Source: JBBECE01 sp040881985
Lineage (GTDB): Bacteria; Pseudomonadota; Alphaproteobacteria; Rhizobiales; Devosiaceae
Direction of reading: 5' to 3'
Assembly (NCBI GenBank): GCA_040881985.1
Contig: JBBECE010000009.1
Coordinates: forward strand, 62,001 to 126,000
DNA length: 64,000 nucleotides
The stretch's first letter is position 1, and each line of letters starts with the position of its first letter. The translations under genes and the position numbers were made by a program. Positions 59,779 to 64,000 of the stretch are shown in pieces. The notes beneath the pieces were generated by a model. The model was not told where the DNA came from and did not search any database. It saw nothing but the letters and a program-made list of their open reading frames with translations.

Positions 59779-62076
59779 CTACTTCCCCGCAACCAACAAC
59801 GCCGCCGGCCGCTCGACGGGCGCGGCGTGCCCCTCCTCGGCCGGCAACTCGGTCTCGCCGGCCCCCTTCGGCAGGGTGAACGCGAAGCAGGCCCCCACCC
59901 TGCCCTCGACGTCGGGCCCGGCGTCGAGCAATTCGACCGTGCCGCCGTGCTGCTCGACGATTTTTGAGACGATGGCGAGGCCTAGCCCGGTGCCCTTCTC
60001 GCGCGTCGTCATGTAGGGCTCAAGCAGCCGCTGCCGGTTGTCCTTCGGCCAGCCGACGCCATTGTCGGAGACGGTCACCAGCACGTTGTCGCCGCGATCC
60101 TCGATGCTGACCCGGATCGATGGCTGCTTGATCTCGCCGCCGGCAACCTCAAGGGATTCGGCGGCGTTCTTTATGAGATTGGTCAGCGCCTGGGAGATCA
60201 GACGGTCGTCGAAAGCAAAGAGGAAGGACTTTTCCGCCTCGATTTCGGTCTTGATGGCGATGTCGGGGTGCCGCACGCCTTCGAGGAAGACCGCCTGGCG
60301 CACGGTTTCGGCGAGGTCGGCCGACTCGATGGCGGCGCTCGGCATCCGCGCGAAGGCGGAGAATTCGTCGACCATCCGGCCGATGTCGCCGACCTGGCGG
60401 ATGATCGTGGTGGTGCACTTGTCGAAAACCTCGAAGTCGTCGGCGAGTTTCTTCGAATAGCGGCGGCGCAGACGCTCGGCGGAGAGCTGGATCGGGGTCA
60501 GCGGGTTCTTGATCTCGTGGGCGATGCGGCGGGCGACGTCGGCCCAGGCGCTGGAGCGCTGGGCAACGATGAGATCGGTGATGTCGTCGAGGGTGATCAC
60601 ATAGCCTTTGGAATCGGTGACGGTGCCCTCGCGAGTGATCCGGACCTGATAGGTGCGCTCCTCGCCGCCGCGGGCGATCGCGACCTGGCCCTGCAACTGG
60701 CCGCGGCGGGCCTTGCCGGCCTTGTCGAGGAGCAGGGCGAGCTCGGGGGCGGCCTGGCGCAGCGGCGTGCCGGCGAGATCGGGCTCGGAAGAGGCGAAAA
60801 TGGCCGCGGCCTGACCGTTCAAGAGGGTAATCCCGCCAAATTGGTCGAGTCCGACGACGCCCGCCGAGACGCCTTCCAGCACCGCCTCGGTGAACTGGCG
60901 GCGCTGGTCCATCATCTGGTTCGCCTGCAGCAGGAGTTCGCGCTGCGACTTGATCTCGTGGGTCATCAGGTTGAAGCGCGCCGAGAGGTCGCGCATGTCG
61001 CCGGACTTGTCGAGGATCGGCACCCGCACGTCGAGGTCGCCCTGGCTGACCCGGCCGGAGGCGATCATCAAATTGCGGATCGGGGCGACGAGACGATTGG
61101 CGAGCGCGATGCCGACCCAGACGGCGGCGAGCAGCAGGACCAGCGCCAGGCCCACATACATGAGGGCGAAGGTAACCTGGAAAACGAGGCGCGAGGATTC
61201 GTATTCGCGGTATTCGGTGACGTTCTGGTCGGTCAGGCGCATATATTCGAGCACCTGCGGGTCGACCGGACGGGCGACGAAGAGGTAGATGCCCTCGTAA
61301 CCCCTGAGTCCGACGACGCCGCCGACGAGATTGGTGCGGCCCGGCGCGATCAGCGTCGGGGTGCCCACCTGCACGTCCTCCAGACCGCTCTCATTGAGCT
61401 GGGGATCGGGGCCCTGGGTTGCGATCTGGGCCCGCACGACGATGTTGCGGTCCTTGTCGAGGAGGTAGGCATAGGGCAGCGCGCGCTCCTGGGCGATCGA
61501 GGTGAAGGCGCTCTGGAAGGTCTCGGGGTCGTTGGCGTAGGTGTTGCGGGCCTGCGCCAGTTCGTTGGCGACCCCGATAATGTCGTCCCGCAGCACTTGA
61601 GCATGTTCGAGCAGATACGAGCGGGCGATGAGCCGCGAGCTCTCGACCATCGTGCGGGTGCGCTCGGAGAACCACTGGTCGAGGCCCTGATTGAGGGCGA
61701 TGACGGCGACCACGGCGACGATCAGGGCCGGGACCAGGGCGGCGACCGCGAACATGCCGACAAGCCGGGCATGCAGGCCCGAGCCCGCCTGCTTTTGCAT
61801 GCGGGAGCGGATCAAGAGGATCGCCTCGGTAAGGACGAGGGCAACGACCAGCAAGACCAGGACGGCGTTGACGAACCAGATAATCGCCCAGATTTCAGGG
61901 GTCGGCTCGATGGTGGTGACGCCGGTGAGAATCAGGAAAGAGCCGGCGGCCGAGGCGACTGCGGCGAGCACGACGACCAAGCCAAGGAGCCTGAGAGCCC
62001 GGTTGGAGCCGAAAAAGGCCTGCCGGGCACGAGGGTTGGGCGCGGGAGGCGCCGTTTCGGCGGTGGCGTCACTCAT
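59779..62076 (-). CDS. ntrY: Sensor histidine kinase NtrY
   Basis: 765-residue kinase pairing with NtrX in nitrogen and redox control. Three or four N-terminal transmembrane helices (about 28-150) and another near 300 enclose a periplasmic region. HAMP (about 320-375) and PAS (about 390-490) follow. The HisKA motif is RIAHEIKNPLTPIQLSAERL with His near 517. The ATPase boxes are NLIKNAAESLE (N), DNGVGWP (G1) and GTGLGLAIV (G2). The C-terminus has a short Ala/Pro-rich tail. Confidence 0.94.
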   Translation of the reverse strand: MSDATAETAPPAPNPRARQAFFGSNRALRLLGLVVVLAAVASAAGSFLILTGVTTIEPTPEIWAIIWFVNAVLVLLVVALVLTEAILLIRSRMQKQAGSGLHARLVGMFAVAALVPALIVAVVAVIALNQGLDQWFSERTRTMVESSRLIARSYLLEHAQVLRDDIIGVANELAQARNTYANDPETFQSAFTSIAQERALPYAYLLDKDRNIVVRAQIATQGPDPQLNESGLEDVQVGTPTLIAPGRTNLVGGVVGLRGYEGIYLFVARPVDPQVLEYMRLTDQNVTEYREYESSRLVFQVTFALMYVGLALVLLLAAVWVGIALANRLVAPIRNLMIASGRVSQGDLDVRVPILDKSGDMRDLSARFNLMTHEIKSQRELLLQANQMMDQRRQFTEAVLEGVSAGVVGLDQFGGITLLNGQAAAIFASSEPDLAGTPLRQAAPELALLLDKAGKARRGQLQGQVAIARGGEERTYQVRITREGTVTDSKGYVITLDDITDLIVAQRSSAWADVARRIAHEIKNPLTPIQLSAERLRRRYSKKLADDFEVFDKCTTTIIRQVGDIGRMVDEFSAFARMPSAAIESADLAETVRQAVFLEGVRHPDIAIKTEIEAEKSFLFAFDDRLISQALTNLIKNAAESLEVAGGEIKQPSIRVSIEDRGDNVLVTVSDNGVGWPKDNRQRLLEPYMTTREKGTGLGLAIVSKIVEQHGGTVELLDAGPDVEGRVGACFAFTLPKGAGETELPAEEGHAAPVERPAALLVAGK

Positions 62077-62397
62077 CGGCGGGGCGCGCGTCTGTTGTCA
62101 AAAAACCACGGTCTGGGCTCCAAACTCGCCCATTTGGGAGCGGTGTTCAACAAGTTTGTTGCTCAAATGTGACTCCCGGTTCGATTGCGCGAGCGATCTT
62201 TGGGCGCTGCTGGAGGCAACGTTGCACGGAAGCCACAGGTCGCGGCGACAGCGGATGCCACTCCGGCCCCGAAGGCCGGAACCGAACCGAGGGGATTCGA
62301 GTTCCCGATTCGAACGTCGACGCGCTCCACGGATGCCGGATTTGCGCCGGTCGACTCCGGGGCGGGAATTGAATTGTGCGGGCGTGTCCGGTGTGGA
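62077..62397. other. Intergenic region between ntrY and the outer-membrane protein gene
   Basis: 321 bp with no supported gene; open frames here lack start sites or family features. A perfect 6-2-6 palindrome CAACAAGTTTGTTG lies at 62148-62161, about 72 bp before ntrY, and could be a regulator site. TTGACA occurs on the minus strand just before ntrY (62095-62100) but has no -10 ahead of the gene. Confidence 0.4.
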
Positions 62398-62931
62398 ATG
62401 ATTCCGCGATCGAGAGTCGGTGCGGCGGGGACAATCTTGGGCGGGTTCAAGCACTTTGTGTTGGCGATGACGGCTTCGGCGGGGTTGACCATGGCGGTTG
62501 CGGTCGCGGCGGCGAAGGACGGCTTCGACTGGCAGGGGTTCTATCTCGGGGTGCTGGGCGGGGTGTATGTCGAGGATGGAGATGTGGGCCCCACAATCAG
62601 CAAACTCGTCGGGTTCAATGTGGTGACGGGGGACCTCGTTTTCGGAGCCGAGGCAGAGGCGCTCGGCCTGTCCTGGGTCGATGGCGACTTCTACGCGAAC
62701 CTGATGGCGCGCGCCCGGTTCGGCATCGTGCTCGGAGAAGACGGGTTGCTCTATGGGGCTGCAGGTTTCAGCGGCTGGACGCCGGACTTCGATCTCTATC
62801 CGACCATCGGCGGTGGCGCCGAGCTCGGATTCAGCGAGACCTTGAGCGGCAGATTCGATCTGCAGGCGATTCTTTATGGAGCATCGGAAGTCGGCTATCT
62901 GGTGCGCGGCGGCATCATCATTCACCCGTAA
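62398..62931 (+). CDS. Putative outer-membrane beta-barrel protein
   Basis: 177 residues with an N-terminal signal region (MIPRSRVGA...AMTASAGLTMAVAVAAA). The mature part alternates Gly and aromatic strands: DWQGFYLGVLGGVYVE, DLVFGAEAEALGLSW, DFYANLMARARFGIVLG, LLYGAAGFSGW and a final GYLVRGGIIIHP. This resembles small OMP25/porin-type barrels of alphaproteobacteria. A shorter start at 62467 is possible. It is on the opposite strand, wedged between ntrC and ntrY, and has its own terminator. Family assignment is tentative. Confidence 0.6.
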   Translation: MIPRSRVGAAGTILGGFKHFVLAMTASAGLTMAVAVAAAKDGFDWQGFYLGVLGGVYVEDGDVGPTISKLVGFNVVTGDLVFGAEAEALGLSWVDGDFYANLMARARFGIVLGEDGLLYGAAGFSGWTPDFDLYPTIGGGAELGFSETLSGRFDLQAILYGASEVGYLVRGGIIIHP

Positions 62932-62961
62932 TAGCCCGCCCTGCCCGCAAACGACCGAGAG

Positions 62962-62985
62962 AGCTCCGCCCGGTGCGGGGCTTTT
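62962..62985 (+). terminator. Rho-independent terminator of the barrel-protein gene
   Basis: AGCTCCGC (62962-62969), loop CCGGT, GCGGGGCT (62975-62982) with one G-T wobble, ending in TTTT (62982-62985). It lies 31 bp past the stop codon at the 3' side of convergent ntrC. Confidence 0.75.
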
Positions 62986-62994
62986 CGTTGGCGC

Positions 62995-64000
62995 TCAGCT
63001 GCGGCGGGATTGCTTGACGATTTCGATGCCGTGGTGGCGGATTTTCTTGCGCAGGGTGTTGCGGTTGACGCCGAGCAATTCGGCGGCGCGGATCTGGTTG
63101 CCGCCGCAGATATTGAGCGCCATCGAGATCAGCGGCACCTCGACCTGATCGAGGGTGCGCAGGTAGAGGCCCGCGGGGGGCAGCTGCGGCTGGTACTCGG
63201 AGAAAACCCGAGCCAGATGCGATTCGACCGCCCCCGGCAGATCCTGCTGGCCGTTGAGCCCGCGGATCTCGGCGTGCTCGCCGAGATTGAGTTCGTGCTG
63301 AACGATTTCGGGGGAAATGCTTTCGTCGGCATAAAGGGCGACGAGCCGGCGGACGAGGTTTTCGAGCTCGCGGACATTTCCCGGCCAGGAATAGCGCTGC
63401 ATCACCCTGAGCGCGTCGGCGGTGACGTCCTTCATGGGCTCGGTCTCGCCGCGCGCGCCGGCGAGGAAATGGTGGACGAGGTCGGGCAGATCGTCGAGAC
63501 GCTCGCGCAGCGGGGGCAGCCGGAGCGGGACAACGTTGAGCCGGTAGAAGAGGTCCTCGCGGAAGAGCCCCTGGCGAATGAACTGGCTCAAGTCCCGATG
63601 CGTCGCGGCGATAATGCGGACGTTGGATTTGATCGGGTTGCGGCCGCCGACCAGGGTGTATTCGCCCTCCTGCAGGACCCGCAACAGCCGCGTCTGGGCG
63701 TCCATCGGCATGTCGCCGATTTCGTCGAGGAAAAGGGTGCCGCCCTCGGCTTGCTCGAAGCGGCCGGCGGAGCGGGCGGTAGCGCCGGTGAAAGCGCCCT
63801 TCTCGTGGCCGAACAGCTCGGCTTCGATCAGGTCGCGAGGGATCGCGGCCATGTTGATGGCGACGAACGGCCCGTTGCGGCGGCGGCCGAACTGGTGCAG
63901 CGCCTTGGCGACCAGCTCCTTACCGGTGCCGCTCTCCCCGTTGATCATGACGGTCAGATCGGTCTGCATCAGGCGGGCGAGCGAGCGGTAGATTTCCTGC
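62995..64000 (-). CDS. ntrC: Nitrogen regulator NtrC, 5' end beyond the window
   Basis: The 3' 335 codons of a sigma-54 activator; the receiver domain lies off the right edge. Walker A is NGESGTGKELVAKAL, the sigma-54 contact loop GHEKGAFTGAT is intact, Walker B is TLFLDEIGDMP, and the Fis-type HTH is NQIRAAELLGVNRNTLRKKI. In contrast to NtrX, all activation motifs are present. The internal Met at 63969 is not the start, since coding continues (QEIYRSLARL precedes it). Confidence 0.95.
   Translation of the reverse strand, partial: QEIYRSLARLMQTDLTVMINGESGTGKELVAKALHQFGRRRNGPFVAINMAAIPRDLIEAELFGHEKGAFTGATARSAGRFEQAEGGTLFLDEIGDMPMDAQTRLLRVLQEGEYTLVGGRNPIKSNVRIIAATHRDLSQFIRQGLFREDLFYRLNVVPLRLPPLRERLDDLPDLVHHFLAGARGETEPMKDVTADALRVMQRYSWPGNVRELENLVRRLVALYADESISPEIVQHELNLGEHAEIRGLNGQQDLPGAVESHLARVFSEYQPQLPPAGLYLRTLDQVEVPLISMALNICGGNQIRAAELLGVNRNTLRKKIRHHGIEIVKQSRRS

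Noticed and set aside
62095..62100. TTGACA on the minus strand as the ntrY promoter -35
   Set aside because: Any -10 at normal spacing would fall inside the ntrY coding region.

Overview
This is a GC-rich (by eye about 65%), gene-dense chromosomal segment of an alphaproteobacterium, most probably of the Hyphomicrobiales (Rhizobiales) side. The evidence is conserved gene order: rnr-topA-dprA-plsY-pyrC'-pyrB, ruvX/gatCA/gatB, purN-purM/perM-hdaA-ppk-ppx/rnd/aspS, rlpA-dacC-tmk-holB-metG-tatD-MBL, mazG/hflX-hfq, and trkA-ntrX-ntrY-ntrC. About 55 genes are described; most are housekeeping.

Layout. 1-9.8 kb (minus strand): a DUF983 remnant, RNase R, topoisomerase I, DprA, PlsY, a non-catalytic dihydroorotase, aspartate carbamoyltransferase and RuvX. 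10-15.1 kb (plus): the amidotransferase genes gatC, gatA and gatB interleaved with two GNAT acetyltransferases, a small conserved protein and a chorismate mutase. 15.1-17.1 kb: a foreign-looking patch with a DUF6471 gene, a membrane protein and a nonsense-mutated, truncated IS1595-family transposase. 17.1-20.8 kb: copper nitrite reductase NirK with an FNR-type box, an MFS and an EamA transporter. 20.8-26.1 kb: purN and purM, separated by a complete 3.6-kb IS1595-family transposon. 26.2-34.9 kb: PerM, HdaA, Ppk, Ppx, RNase D, AspRS. 35-40.7 kb: an EAL phosphodiesterase, malic enzyme, FolD and an anchored nuclease. 40.8-46.5 kb (minus): a six-gene corrinoid operon. 46.7-53.9 kb (plus): RlpA, DacC, Tmk, HolB, MetG, TatD and an MBL-fold hydrolase. 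54-64 kb: a dif-like site, MazG, HflX, Hfq, TrkA, NtrX, NtrY, a small outer-membrane-type protein and the 3' part of ntrC.

Three things stand out. (1) The transposon at 21427-25028 has 23-bp imperfect terminal inverted repeats (20/23 identical), an 8-bp target duplication (TTTTTTTG), an apparently intact transposase, and as cargo an overlapping N6-adenine methyltransferase / XamI-type restriction endonuclease pair. It landed at the purM/purN junction and separated purN from its start codon, so purN now lacks any ATG/GTG/TTG before its substrate-binding loop. (2) The corrinoid operon holds the homocysteine, B12 and folate modules of MetH as separate proteins plus a RACo/RamA-type reactivase, with DUF1638 and 'virulence factor' proteins of unknown role between them. 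This fits a split B12-dependent methionine synthase, and an 8-4-8 palindrome sits upstream. (3) A 16-bp perfect palindrome at 54042-54057 inside a 28-bp XerCD-like site is a strong candidate for the chromosome dif site.

Smaller oddities are an NtrX without GAFTGA and with a damaged Walker B motif, the DUF983 remnant fused in frame behind the rnr stop codon, paired palindromes between DUF6471 and the dead transposase, and two families of palindromic intergenic repeats.
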